From DT-111 sp965263225 (GTDB taxonomy: Bacteria; Bacteroidota; Bacteroidia; Chitinophagales; Saprospiraceae): a stretch of DNA of 64,000 bases. Below the pieces are notes generated by a model, which saw only the letters and a list, made by a program, of their open reading frames with translations, searched no databases and was not told where the DNA came from. Numbering within the stretch: position 1 is the first letter of the stretch; each line of letters begins with the position of its first letter. A program made the position numbers and the translations under genes. The stretch lies in contig CBDHHG010000035.1 in the NCBI GenBank assembly GCA_965263225.1, positions 248,001-312,000 on the forward strand, read 5' to 3'. This document shows, one piece after another, positions 33,721 to 42,049 of the stretch.

Positions 33721-36120
33721 CTAGTAAATCACTGCAACCTCTCCCTGCGTCTGCACCAATGAACCATCCTGTAAAGTGATTTCAGCAAAGTAGACGTAGA
33801 CTCCTGAATTTACCAATTGTCCTCTGAAAGTTCCGTCCCAGGCGTATTGCTCATCATTCGGCATAAAGTTATCTCTTTGGAATACCATATTACCCCAGCG
33901 ATCTAGAATCTGGAAGCTATTGATGACGTTCACCTGCTCACCCGCAGCATTAATGACAAAAAAGTCATTTTTCCCGTCATTATTGGGTGAGAAAGCATTA
34001 GGTACAAAAATCCTCGGAGTGCGGTCCACACGTATTGTGATGTTGGCAGCAGCTTCACAGGCTGCTACATCAGCCACTCTTACCGCATAGTTCGTCGTGG
34101 TAGTTGGGCTAACCCAGATGCTGGTGCAGCCTGGACAATCTAATTGTTCGGGCTCCCAAATTAAGCTGGTTATTCCATCCTCTTTGCTCAGCAGTACCTG
34201 CAACTGAATACTATCTCCTAAGGCCACCACTGGGTCATTATTGTCATCTTGATTTTTGGCAACAAGGACAGCCGTTAAGGGCTCTGGCGCATCTAGCGTA
34301 ACTTCTACTAACTCTTCGCAGCCATTGGCGTCCATTATCCGCACCAAATAAGTGCCAGCACTGAGATTACCAAAAACGGGCTGAGCTTGAAAGACTCCAT
34401 CGTCAAGTGCATACATATAGGGCTCATCTCCTCCTGCTACTTCGGTTACGGCAATAAGTCCGTCACTTTCCGTATTGCAGCTGATGGGAGAAACTTCTGA
34501 ACTTGCGGTTATATTGGTAATACGTTCAATAACTTGAACTTCGTCAGTGTTACTACAGCCATTGGATAAGTTGGTAACAGTTAACACATAAGTACCTGAC
34601 TGGGTCACTTCAGGGAAGGGGGTATTCCCCATATCGATAGGAGTTCCATTATCAAAAGTCCATTCATAACTAAGTCCGGTTCCAACGGATAGATCTGCTC
34701 CACCAAGCGTCACCCGATCTACCACACAATCCAATACTACTTCTTCCCCTGCATCGGCATTGGGTGTATCTTCTATGATTACCGTCACTTCCGCCGTGGA
34801 GGCTGGGCATCCTGCTGGCCCGCTTACCGCATAGGTGAATACATAAGTACCGGCTGCCTGATCTAGAGTGTTGAAAGTGCCAACCTGAGCATCAAAAGCT
34901 CCACCACTTGAAGGATTGGAGGAGGCCTCGGTCCAAGTTCCGCCCAGATCTGCTCCATTTAGTAGTGTTGCTAGCTGAATGGGATTGTCGAAATTGCTAC
35001 AAAATCGATCTGGGGCGATAGGCAATCCAGCCGTCGGGGAGCCGATTACCATAACGTTTTCAGGGAAACTTTCTGTACAAGAACCGTCCGTTACCGTATA
35101 GGCAATCTCATGCATACCAATGCTCAAAGTCCCTGGGTTAATCGTCATGGTGGCTTGACCATCTACCGTCCATGTTCCTCCAGGCGTAGCTTCCGAGTCC
35201 AGTAGCTCATCTAGTACGAATGCGGGCTCGTTTTGACATAAGGTGACTGGAGAATTCCAGTCTGCATTGAGGTCCGCGACGCTTACCGTAACTTCTTCTG
35301 TTAAGGTACATATCTCCCTAAAGCTAATATCATCAAGGGCAAAATCATTTCCTGTTAGACTTAGGTTGACGTTCACAATGCAAATGTCAGCGCTAGTATT
35401 CGAACCAGAATTCCACAGGGCGAAAAATTCTTCCCACAAGCAGGTGGTGGACGTAGCATTAAAAACACTACCTAGTAGAGAACCATTGATGGAAAACTGG
35501 AGTTGTGCTGGGTTTTGACGTTCTACAGTGCTTACCCAAGCACTAAAATCGTAGTCAGTATCTGGCGTGACGGTGACCGTCTGACACCAAATGTTATCGG
35601 TAGTACCAGAAGCGTTGATAACCATCATGTTACCTGTCCCCTGACGATCGGTACATTGGGCAAATCTTTGATGTGTATTTCGAGCATTGTCATTAATGGC
35701 ATACTGTCCTTCATTCGTTAGTTCACCATTGTTACCTCCCGTTCCTGGGATATAACTGCTGGTGAAACCAAAGTCACCTTGTTCAAAATCGCCATTGACG
35801 ATTAGATTTTGATCGGATAAAGTGCTTACGGTAACACTGAAAGTCGTTGTTGCATTGACAGTTGCAATGGGAGTAGTTGATTTGGGATCATTGACCATGT
35901 TCGCAGGGCTCCAATCGATGGAGCGGGCGTTTCCATTGATGGCAACAGCGAGATTGGCTGTAGAGCCAGCACTACAAACGGTTTGGTCTGATCCGGCGTC
36001 AATTGTAGCCGTACAATTCAACGAAGAAGTTGCAGGGAGAGTAGTTAGGTGTGTGCAAAATACTTGTCCAACAACGACCAGTAATGCCGTGAGCAAAAGA
36101 GTACTTTTTGTTTTCATCAT
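33721..36120 (-). CDS. T9SS-exported surface protein with CBM-like and CHU_C domains
   Basis: 799 residues. Signal peptide in MMKTKSTLLLTALLVVVGQVFC (real start may be the second Met). A PKD/Ig-like domain follows (IDAGSDQTVCSAGSTAN). A jelly-roll, carbohydrate-binding-like domain lies at about 108-270, opening NLIVNGDFEQGDFGFTSSY. Four to five Ig-like domains and one SprB-type domain (GGDEPYMYALDDG, AGTYLVRIMDANGC; about 575-615) follow. The C-terminal CHU_C/type B sorting domain has the intact motif FVPNAFSPNNDGKNDFF, FQILDRWGNMVFQRDNF and YAWDGTFRGQLVNSGVYVYF. Probably an adhesin or glycan-binding surface protein. A good promoter lies upstream at 36186-36215. Confidence 0.88.
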   Translation of the reverse strand: MMKTKSTLLLTALLVVVGQVFCTHLTTLPATSSLNCTATIDAGSDQTVCSAGSTANLAVAINGNARSIDWSPANMVNDPKSTTPIATVNATTTFSVTVSTLSDQNLIVNGDFEQGDFGFTSSYIPGTGGNNGELTNEGQYAINDNARNTHQRFAQCTDRQGTGNMMVINASGTTDNIWCQTVTVTPDTDYDFSAWVSTVERQNPAQLQFSINGSLLGSVFNATSTTCLWEEFFALWNSGSNTSADICIVNVNLSLTGNDFALDDISFREICTLTEEVTVSVADLNADWNSPVTLCQNEPAFVLDELLDSEATPGGTWTVDGQATMTINPGTLSIGMHEIAYTVTDGSCTESFPENVMVIGSPTAGLPIAPDRFCSNFDNPIQLATLLNGADLGGTWTEASSNPSSGGAFDAQVGTFNTLDQAAGTYVFTYAVSGPAGCPASTAEVTVIIEDTPNADAGEEVVLDCVVDRVTLGGADLSVGTGLSYEWTFDNGTPIDMGNTPFPEVTQSGTYVLTVTNLSNGCSNTDEVQVIERITNITASSEVSPISCNTESDGLIAVTEVAGGDEPYMYALDDGVFQAQPVFGNLSAGTYLVRIMDANGCEELVEVTLDAPEPLTAVLVAKNQDDNNDPVVALGDSIQLQVLLSKEDGITSLIWEPEQLDCPGCTSIWVSPTTTTNYAVRVADVAACEAAANITIRVDRTPRIFVPNAFSPNNDGKNDFFVINAAGEQVNVINSFQILDRWGNMVFQRDNFMPNDEQYAWDGTFRGQLVNSGVYVYFAEITLQDGSLVQTQGEVAVIY

Positions 36121-36185
36121 AGACCTCTTTAAATTTTGCTCAATCCGGGCCGTCCTTTATTACTATTATTATCTATCCGGTCAGG

Positions 36186-36215
36186 CAAAGATAGGGTTCT
36201 GAGAGAGAATAACAG
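36186..36215 (-). promoter_or_regulatory. Promoter of the 799-residue surface protein gene
   Basis: On the minus strand: CTG (36215-36213), 19 bases, then TATCTTTG (36193-36186), which matches the Bacteroidota -7 box exactly and the -33 box in two of three bases. The start of transcription would be near 36180, about 60 bases before the ATG. Confidence 0.55.
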
Positions 36216-36401
36216 AGTTTTGGCGGTAATTTTTCGATTTGGTCGGCTAGCTGAAATTGCTGGTGCGTACCAATTATACGATGCTCTTTGTGCAATTTCT
36301 CCCTGTTCCACTTCTTGTTTGAAAAGAATTATTACTACAAACTAGCTTCGGATTTGTGCAAGTTGCCAGAGGCGTAAAACTGCGCTATGAATACACTGCA
36401 C

Positions 36402-36725
36402 TTACAGTTCCAATTCAAGATTCATCTTTGCATTCGATAACTCTCCCAAGGCATGAGTATCCCCTATCTTCCTTGCGACGAACATGCCTTTCTCGTAAAT
36501 AGAAAGGGCTTCCTCCGTCTCTTCTTGTTTCTCTAGCAATTTTGCGTAATGATAATAAGTACCTACATAATCAGGGTGTAAATCAGTTAGGGCTTTATAC
36601 TGACGTAATGCCTCCTCTACACTTCCAAGCCCCTCATATTCCTTAGCAATGGCATAGAGTAGGAAAGGATCATTAGGGCTATCTTCCAACAAACCTTTGA
36701 GTTGCTGTAGGCGTGGACTATTCAT
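36402..36725 (-). CDS. Small tetratricopeptide-repeat protein
   Basis: 107 residues from the internal ATG at 36725. The open frame extends to 36773, but MNSPRLQQLKGLLEDSPNDPF is the usual start of this small family. Two to three TPR units are seen: DPFLLYAIAKEYEGLGSVEEALRQYKAL, DYVGTYYHYAKLLEKQEETEEALSIYEKGM (each given over its own stretch). It has no signal peptide and would be a cytoplasmic protein-protein adaptor. Function unknown. It is divergent from etfB. Confidence 0.82.
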   Translation of the reverse strand: MNSPRLQQLKGLLEDSPNDPFLLYAIAKEYEGLGSVEEALRQYKALTDLHPDYVGTYYHYAKLLEKQEETEEALSIYEKGMFVARKIGDTHALGELSNAKMNLELEL

Positions 36726-36986
36726 TTCTTCAATCTTGATTTTGCATGATCTAAATGACTGCCGTAAAAACAATGTAAAAATTAGCGAAAATTCGCTGGA
36801 TGGCCGACATTCTTGCTATTATTTTATTTATCTTTGCTCCGCTTCGGGAGAAAGGAAAACATTTTATTGGGCTAGAAGTTTAATAAAGAAAGTTTTGAAT
36901 TTAGTATAGATCGCTCACAATCAAATGTCTTTTCTCTCTGTGGCGACTTCCTTGAATAAAATTATGAAATTGTAAAATAGTGATTA

Positions 36987-37727
36987 ATGAAATTACTTGT
37001 TTGCGTTAGTAAAACACCAGATACAACCACCAAAATCGCCTTTACGGATGGTGGGGCCCAATTGGATACGAACGGGGTACAGTATATTATGAATCCCTAT
37101 GATGAGTGGTATGCCTTGGTGAGAGCATTGGAATTGAAAGAGGCAGCAGGTGGTAGTGTTACGATCATCAATGTAGGACCAGCTACCAACGACCAGGTAA
37201 TTCGCAAAGGTTTGGCTATCGGCGCGGATGAAGCAGTAAGAATTGATGCTGAGCCTAAAAGTGCATTGTATGTAGCCAAGCAGATTGCTGCTTACGCGCA
37301 GAAAGAAAGTTTCGACATGGTTTTGCTTGGGAAAGAATCTATCGATTATAATGGTTCTGAGGTAGGCGCCATGATTGCCGAATTATTAGATCAACCTTTT
37401 ATTTCTTACGCAAGTAAGATGGAGGTAAACGGAAGTACAGCTACGATTTCTCGTGATATTGAAGGAGGAACGGAAGTAGTTGAATTAGATACACCATTTG
37501 TATTGAGTGCATCCAAAGGATTAGCCGAGCAACGCATACCAAATATGCGTGGTATCATGATGGCTAAACGTAAACCATTGAAAGTGGAGGCAGCAGTAGA
37601 AGCAGCGGACATGTCTACCACGGTTGGATTTGAGCTTCCACCAGCTAAATCAGCCGTTAAGTTGGTTGATCCGGAAGATATGAATGAATTGGTGCGTTTG
37701 TTGCACGAGGAGGCTAAGGTTATCTAA
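36987..37727 (+). CDS. etfB: Electron transfer flavoprotein beta subunit
   Basis: 246 residues. EtfB pairs with EtfA to carry electrons from acyl-CoA dehydrogenases to the quinone pool, and it binds AMP. Family blocks are MKLLVCVSKTPDTT at the start, NPYDEWYALVRALELKE, IGADEAVRID, DMVLLGKESIDYNGSEVGAMIAELLDQPF, and VLSASKGLAEQRIPNMRGIMMAKRKPL (each shorter than 30 residues in the protein). etfA follows after 130 bases, a larger gap than usual for this pair. Confidence 0.95.
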   Translation: MKLLVCVSKTPDTTTKIAFTDGGAQLDTNGVQYIMNPYDEWYALVRALELKEAAGGSVTIINVGPATNDQVIRKGLAIGADEAVRIDAEPKSALYVAKQIAAYAQKESFDMVLLGKESIDYNGSEVGAMIAELLDQPFISYASKMEVNGSTATISRDIEGGTEVVELDTPFVLSASKGLAEQRIPNMRGIMMAKRKPLKVEAAVEAADMSTTVGFELPPAKSAVKLVDPEDMNELVRLLHEEAKVI

Positions 37728-37857
37728 AAAAATCGGCCATTGAGGATGATGTGCAAAAGTGCGCTCATCAGCATAGTAATCAATTGAAGAATCCTGGTGA
37801 AAGCCTACTTGGTGTCAACAATCACTAAGAGATGTATAGCCAGAAAAATTATAAACG

Positions 37858-38814
37858 ATGGTTTTAGTATTTGCAGAAAGCCAAAAAGGTGAATTCAAAA
37901 AAGCGGCGATGGAAGCCGTGTTCTATGGTCATAAAACCGCCGAGATTCTAGGTACAGCCTGTGCAGCGCTTACCCTGGGGCCGGTAAACAATGCGGGCGT
38001 GCTCGGACAATATGGGGCTAGCCAGGTGTTCAATGTAGCTGATGACAGCTTGGTGCAGTTTGATAGCCAGGTGTATACCGCTGTAATTGCCGCTGTAGCC
38101 GATCAGGTGGGGGCGAGCGTAGTTATCGTCAGTCACTCTTCTACAGGTAAGTCTTTACAAGGGCGTTTAGCAGCCAAATTGGATGCTGGCTCCGTATCTG
38201 GTGTTAACCACTTGCCAACCCATGATGGAAGCTTTAAAGTGAAAAAGAATGTTTTTTCTGGTAAGGCTATTGCTGAATATGAGATTTCCTCTGAGAAGAA
38301 AGTGTTGTCTTTGATGGGCAATTCTCTAAAACCAGAGGTTGTTGGTGCGGATGTAACGGTGGAGAGTTTGTCAGTAGAGGTACCAGCTAGCCGCATAAGC
38401 GTGAAGGAAGTAAACACTGTTGAGGGTACGGTGCCTTTACCAGAAGCAGAATTAGTAGTCTCCGCGGGTAGAGGAATGAAAGGGCCAGAGAACTGGGGTA
38501 TTATTGATGAAATGGCAGAAATCCTCAATGCTACCACGGCTTGCTCACGCCCTGTTGCAGATGTGGGCTGGCGCCCTCACCATGAGCATGTGGGTCAAAC
38601 GGGTATTGCTATTCGTCCAAACCTCTACATCGCCGTAGGTATCTCAGGAGCTATCCAGCATTTGGCGGGCGTAAATAGCTCTAAGACAATCGTAGTTATC
38701 AACAAAGATCCAGAGGCTCCCTTTTTCAAGGCCGCAGATTATGGGGTAGTGGGAGATCTTTTCGATGTTGTTCCTCGCTTGAATGAGGCTCTGCGTAACT
38801 TTAAAAATAGCTAG
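37858..38814 (+). CDS. etfA: Electron transfer flavoprotein alpha subunit
   Basis: 318 residues. The C-terminal FAD-binding domain is complete: VSAGRGMKGPENWGIIDEMA, SRPVADVGWRPHHEHVGQTG, ALGISGA-type YIAVGISGAIQHLAGV, and VVINKDPEAPFFKAADYGVVGD. The N-terminal domain (about 1-180) packs on EtfB. It forms the cytoplasmic ETF heterodimer for beta-oxidation with the gene before it. A hairpin at 38849-38877 follows the stop. Confidence 0.96.
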   Translation: MVLVFAESQKGEFKKAAMEAVFYGHKTAEILGTACAALTLGPVNNAGVLGQYGASQVFNVADDSLVQFDSQVYTAVIAAVADQVGASVVIVSHSSTGKSLQGRLAAKLDAGSVSGVNHLPTHDGSFKVKKNVFSGKAIAEYEISSEKKVLSLMGNSLKPEVVGADVTVESLSVEVPASRISVKEVNTVEGTVPLPEAELVVSAGRGMKGPENWGIIDEMAEILNATTACSRPVADVGWRPHHEHVGQTGIAIRPNLYIAVGISGAIQHLAGVNSSKTIVVINKDPEAPFFKAADYGVVGDLFDVVPRLNEALRNFKNS

Positions 38815-38848
38815 TTGTATCGGTAGATACCGAAGTATAAAAATTTAT

Positions 38849-38877
38849 CACCCTCAGCATCTTTGGTGTTGAGGGTG
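38849..38877. terminator. Hairpin behind etfA
   Basis: A 13-pair stem (CACCCTCAGCATC against GGTGTTGAGGGTG, two G-T pairs) with a TTT loop. The T-run behind it is weak (TGTTGTAT), so it may be a partial terminator or a 3'-end stabiliser. Confidence 0.5.
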
Positions 38878-38974
38878 TGTTGTATAGGGGAGGAGCCTAA
38901 TGATTAAAAAACAAGGAAGCGCATGGGGCATTTTGTGAATGGACTGCGTAATTGCCCTTCCTTGTTTAGCGGAC

Positions 38975-41158
38975 TCAAACTAGTAGAAGCCCATTATCTC
39001 GTAGTTGTTTCCATTCAAAGGAGCCTAAAAAGGCTTGGAAATCCTTCATTTGGCTATTTTGAAAATCTTCCCGTAAAGCCTTGAAGGTCAAGGGGAGGTG
39101 TGGCCCAATAACCAATTTGGAAAAAAGCTTAGATAACCACTGACCAAGTGCGAGACTGGTTTCAAAACCCCATTCTTTCTTTTTACCATAAAAACTCAAG
39201 ATGGCAATTCCCTCTTCTTCAAACAGGTCAAGTATCGGAGCTTGTCCAAGCCAGAGTACTAGGGAGGTATCGGAGGGCGTTTTCTGATCTTTATCCATCG
39301 ATAAAGATTGCCGGATGTATTGATTGGTGACCGAAGGTTCCGGGGTGTCAAAATCAAACCAATCGCGCAGCGGGAATTCAAAGCCAATGCCGTGCATATA
39401 GTTGAATAGCGATTTTCGGAGTCCTTCGGAAAATAGTTCATGTTCACAGCCTGTCTCATCTTCATGAAACAGATCATTATCAGCAAAACCACCAAAGGTG
39501 GGGCCTATTGCTTCAACCTGATAGGCTGCGGGATCTAAACCGACCGGGCTGTGGGCGGTCATGGCGAACTGATGCCAAAAGCCGGATTGAACGACTCCTT
39601 CTTCAAAAAGTTGCCGAACCATTTCCAGGGAATCAATGGTCTCTTGGGCCGTTTGGGTGGGAAACCCGTACATCAGATAAGCATGTACCATGATACCTGC
39701 ACGGGTAAAATGATCGGCCACTTGTGCCACCTGGGCGACGGTTACGCCTTTTTTCATCAGGGCTAGCAAACGATCAGAAGCAACTTCCAATCCTCCTGAA
39801 ATAGCAATGCATCCGGAGGCTTTCAGTAGGCGACATAGATCTGCTGAAAATCGTTTTTCAAACCGAATATTCGTCCACCAGCTTAGCGTCAATTTTCGCC
39901 GAATGATTTCCAAGGCCAGATCCCGCATTAAGGCGGGCGGGGCGGCCTCATCCACAAAATGAAAACCAGTTTGCTGGGTTTGAGCGATGATCTCTTCGAT
40001 TCGATCACAAAGTAAATCTGCGGAGACTGGTTCATAGCGTTTGATGTAATCCAAGCTTACATCACAAAAAGAACATTTACCCCAATAACATCCATGTGCC
40101 AGCGTCAATTTATTCCATCTTCCATCACTCCAGAGCCGATGCATCGGGTTGACGATCTCAATGACAGATAGATAGTCATGAAGCTTTAGATCGCGATAAT
40201 CGGGGGTTCCCGTTTCCCGCTGTGGGATATCGAATTCTTTGGCGCCATTGAAATAACTGACCACTCCAGATTGCCTGGCAAATATGCGTTTGAGTTGTTG
40301 CAATGGTCTTTTTCCTTCCAGGTGTTCCAGTAAAAAAAGCAAAGGAGCTTCTCCGTCATCCAGGCTTAAGAAGTCAATGTAATCGAATAATCTTTCGTCG
40401 CCTACGCGCCTAAGCTCGGTATTGGCATATCCGCCGCCCATCACTACTTTAATCTTGGGATGATGCGCCTTGATGTATTGACCACATTTCAAAGCGCCGA
40501 AGAGATTGCCTGGAAAGGGGACCGAAAGACAAACCAGAGATGGGGCAAATTCGTGGAGGTAGTGAGCTAGCTTCTTGGTCAAAATAGTACTCACCAAAGA
40601 ATCAGCCTGCCGCAGGGACAGATCAATGTCGTCAAAATGAGAGGCTGTTCTACCTAATCGCTCCGCATAACGACTGAAACCAAAATGGGGATCAATGGCC
40701 TCTTTGATCAAATCAGCTAGATCTTCTAAATATAAAGTGGCCAGATGTCGAGCTTTATCCTGTAATCCCATCGTTCCAAAGGCCCACTCCATATCGTCCA
40801 ACAGGGCAAACCTGGAACCTTCAGGTAGGTAGGTGCCATCGCAAATGCTATGGGCTAGTGTTGGGTTTTTGTGCTGAAGAAAACGAATTATCGGATCAAT
40901 GGTGTTGATATAGGTATCCCGTAGGGCATAAATTCTGTAGGCATTATCTGAAAGTGCTACCTCACTTTTTTCCAAGGCATCAAAAAGTTGTACTAATCCT
41001 CCCCTTGAAAAAATGCTCAAAATAACCTCTATTCCTAAATCCGCCTGATAGCTAACATAACCTTTTGTGTGCAAGAAGCCTTTCAAATAGGCAGTAGCCG
41101 GATATGGCGTGTTGAGTTGTGTGAATGGCGGGGTAAGTAGCAGAACTTTCTGTTTCAA
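38975..41158 (-). CDS. B12-binding-domain radical SAM protein with CX4CX2C motif
   Basis: 727 residues. The N-terminal part has a cobalamin-binding Rossmann-like domain (VLLLTPPFTQLNTPYPATAYLKG at the start; LVCLSVPFPGNLFGALKCGQYI and KVVMGGGYANTEL at about 205-250). The radical SAM core begins near residue 355: LAHGCYWGKCSFCDVS. The three cysteines are spaced CX4CX2C instead of the usual CX3CX2C. GFHFVDEAAPP and SGGLEVASDRLLALMKKGVT are further SAM-barrel strands. The C-terminal 200 residues have no motif I know. The substrate is unknown and no obvious precursor peptide or partner lies beside it. Cytoplasmic. Confidence 0.87.
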   Translation of the reverse strand: MKQKVLLLTPPFTQLNTPYPATAYLKGFLHTKGYVSYQADLGIEVILSIFSRGGLVQLFDALEKSEVALSDNAYRIYALRDTYINTIDPIIRFLQHKNPTLAHSICDGTYLPEGSRFALLDDMEWAFGTMGLQDKARHLATLYLEDLADLIKEAIDPHFGFSRYAERLGRTASHFDDIDLSLRQADSLVSTILTKKLAHYLHEFAPSLVCLSVPFPGNLFGALKCGQYIKAHHPKIKVVMGGGYANTELRRVGDERLFDYIDFLSLDDGEAPLLFLLEHLEGKRPLQQLKRIFARQSGVVSYFNGAKEFDIPQRETGTPDYRDLKLHDYLSVIEIVNPMHRLWSDGRWNKLTLAHGCYWGKCSFCDVSLDYIKRYEPVSADLLCDRIEEIIAQTQQTGFHFVDEAAPPALMRDLALEIIRRKLTLSWWTNIRFEKRFSADLCRLLKASGCIAISGGLEVASDRLLALMKKGVTVAQVAQVADHFTRAGIMVHAYLMYGFPTQTAQETIDSLEMVRQLFEEGVVQSGFWHQFAMTAHSPVGLDPAAYQVEAIGPTFGGFADNDLFHEDETGCEHELFSEGLRKSLFNYMHGIGFEFPLRDWFDFDTPEPSVTNQYIRQSLSMDKDQKTPSDTSLVLWLGQAPILDLFEEEGIAILSFYGKKKEWGFETSLALGQWLSKLFSKLVIGPHLPLTFKALREDFQNSQMKDFQAFLGSFEWKQLRDNGLLLV

Positions 41159-41287
41159 AAGATCGATGTTTTAGGAAGGTAAAGGTAATGCTTTTCAAGC
41201 AGTTCAAATTTATCCAGTTTGACAACAGCTGAAAATTTGAAGGAAGAGGTGTGGCAAGTCTCCGATTTTGTAGGAAAAACATAAGTT

Positions 41288-41317
41288 TTGCAAGTCTATA
41301 GATTTATTGTACCTTTG
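41288..41317 (+). promoter_or_regulatory. Promoter of rpsO
   Basis: TTG at 41288-41290, exactly 19 bases, then TACCTTTG at 41310-41317. Both elements match the Bacteroidota vegetative consensus (-33 TTG, -7 TAnnTTTG). Transcription would begin near 41323, about 43 bases before the rpsO ATG. Confidence 0.85.
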
Positions 41318-41365
41318 CGCCGCTGTAACTGATTTTAGTAATCACTAACGGTTAAAATACTTATA

Positions 41366-41641
41366 ATGGCAGTATACAATTCGAAAGAAAAGAAAGAGGA
41401 AATCTTTCTAGAGTACGGAGGCGCAAAAACAAACTCCGGATCAACAGAGGGGCAGATTGCCTACTTTACCTACAGAATTTCAAAGCTTTCTGAGCATTTG
41501 AAAGAAAACAAAAAGGATCATTCTTGCCGCCGAACGCTATTGACGCTAGTAGGTAAGCGTAAAAGACTACTGACTTACTTGGCCAGCAAGGATATTCAGA
41601 AATATCGGGACCTGATCGAAAAATTAGGTATTCGTAAATAA
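41366..41641 (+). CDS. rpsO: 30S ribosomal protein S15
   Basis: 91 residues, normal for S15. The typical helices are visible: STEGQIAYFTYRISKLSEHL, KKDHSCRRTLLTLVGKRKRLL and YLASKDIQKYRDLIEKLGIRK (the latter spans the C-terminal helix). It binds 16S rRNA early in 30S assembly. It has a textbook promoter before it and a strong terminator directly behind it, so in this genome it is transcribed alone and not with pnp, though the two genes are neighbours as in many bacteria. Confidence 0.97.
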   Translation: MAVYNSKEKKEEIFLEYGGAKTNSGSTEGQIAYFTYRISKLSEHLKENKKDHSCRRTLLTLVGKRKRLLTYLASKDIQKYRDLIEKLGIRK

Positions 41642-41650
41642 AAAAAGACG

Positions 41651-41689
41651 AGGAAGGGTGCAAATTGGCATTCTTCCTTGTTTTTTTTC
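41651..41689 (+). terminator. Rho-independent terminator of rpsO
   Basis: 11-pair stem (AGGAAGGGTGC against GCATTCTTCCT, two G-T pairs) with a short ATT-type loop, then TTG and eight T at 41681-41688. It starts 9 bases after the rpsO stop. Confidence 0.9.
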
Positions 41690-41721
41690 TCCATATATAG
41701 CGAGGTGTGCCAGATAAAAGT

Positions 41722-41729
41722 TAAATTTG
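41722..41729 (+). promoter_or_regulatory. Candidate -7 element for pnp
   Basis: TAAATTTG matches TAnnTTTG and lies just past the rpsO terminator. There is no good TTG at the expected distance upstream. If used, the pnp mRNA would have a leader of about 310 bases containing the two hairpins described next. Confidence 0.35.
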
Positions 41730-41781
41730 ACGCGACAACAGAGGATTATTATTTATTAAGAGGTTCAGTATTCAGCTAAAA

Positions 41782-41816
41782 TTGGCAAGAGAACAAGCAA
41801 AATTCACTCTTGCCAA
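41782..41816 (+). promoter_or_regulatory. pnp leader hairpin 1
   Basis: Perfect 10-base inverted repeat TTGGCAAGAG / CTCTTGCCAA (arms 41782-41791 and 41807-41816, 15-base loop) about 235 bases before the pnp ATG. No T-run follows, so it is not a terminator. In E. coli a leader hairpin cut by RNase III is the target of PNPase autoregulation; a similar role here is inference. Confidence 0.5.
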
Positions 41817-41918
41817 ACAACCTCAAATTGAAAGCCTGACAAATCGATCAACAAAGTGGTAGCGAGTGTTTTCTCGATTAGATACGTAACAAAGGCACAC
41901 ATTCCCAATTCTCCTACT

Positions 41919-41941
41919 CTTGATCTTGTTCTTAGATCAAG
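41919..41941 (+). promoter_or_regulatory. pnp leader hairpin 2
   Basis: Perfect 8-base inverted repeat CTTGATCT / AGATCAAG with a 7-base loop (arms 41919-41926 and 41934-41941), about 110 bases before the pnp ATG. Confidence 0.45.
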
Positions 41942-42049
41942 TTGTGCTTTCCTCACCGCTTCTCACAAGTCTCATCAAATTATCTGCTTTCATACTCAGG
42001 AGGATCCTAGTATTTGTGCTGGACTTAGCTAAACAATCAATTTAAAAAA

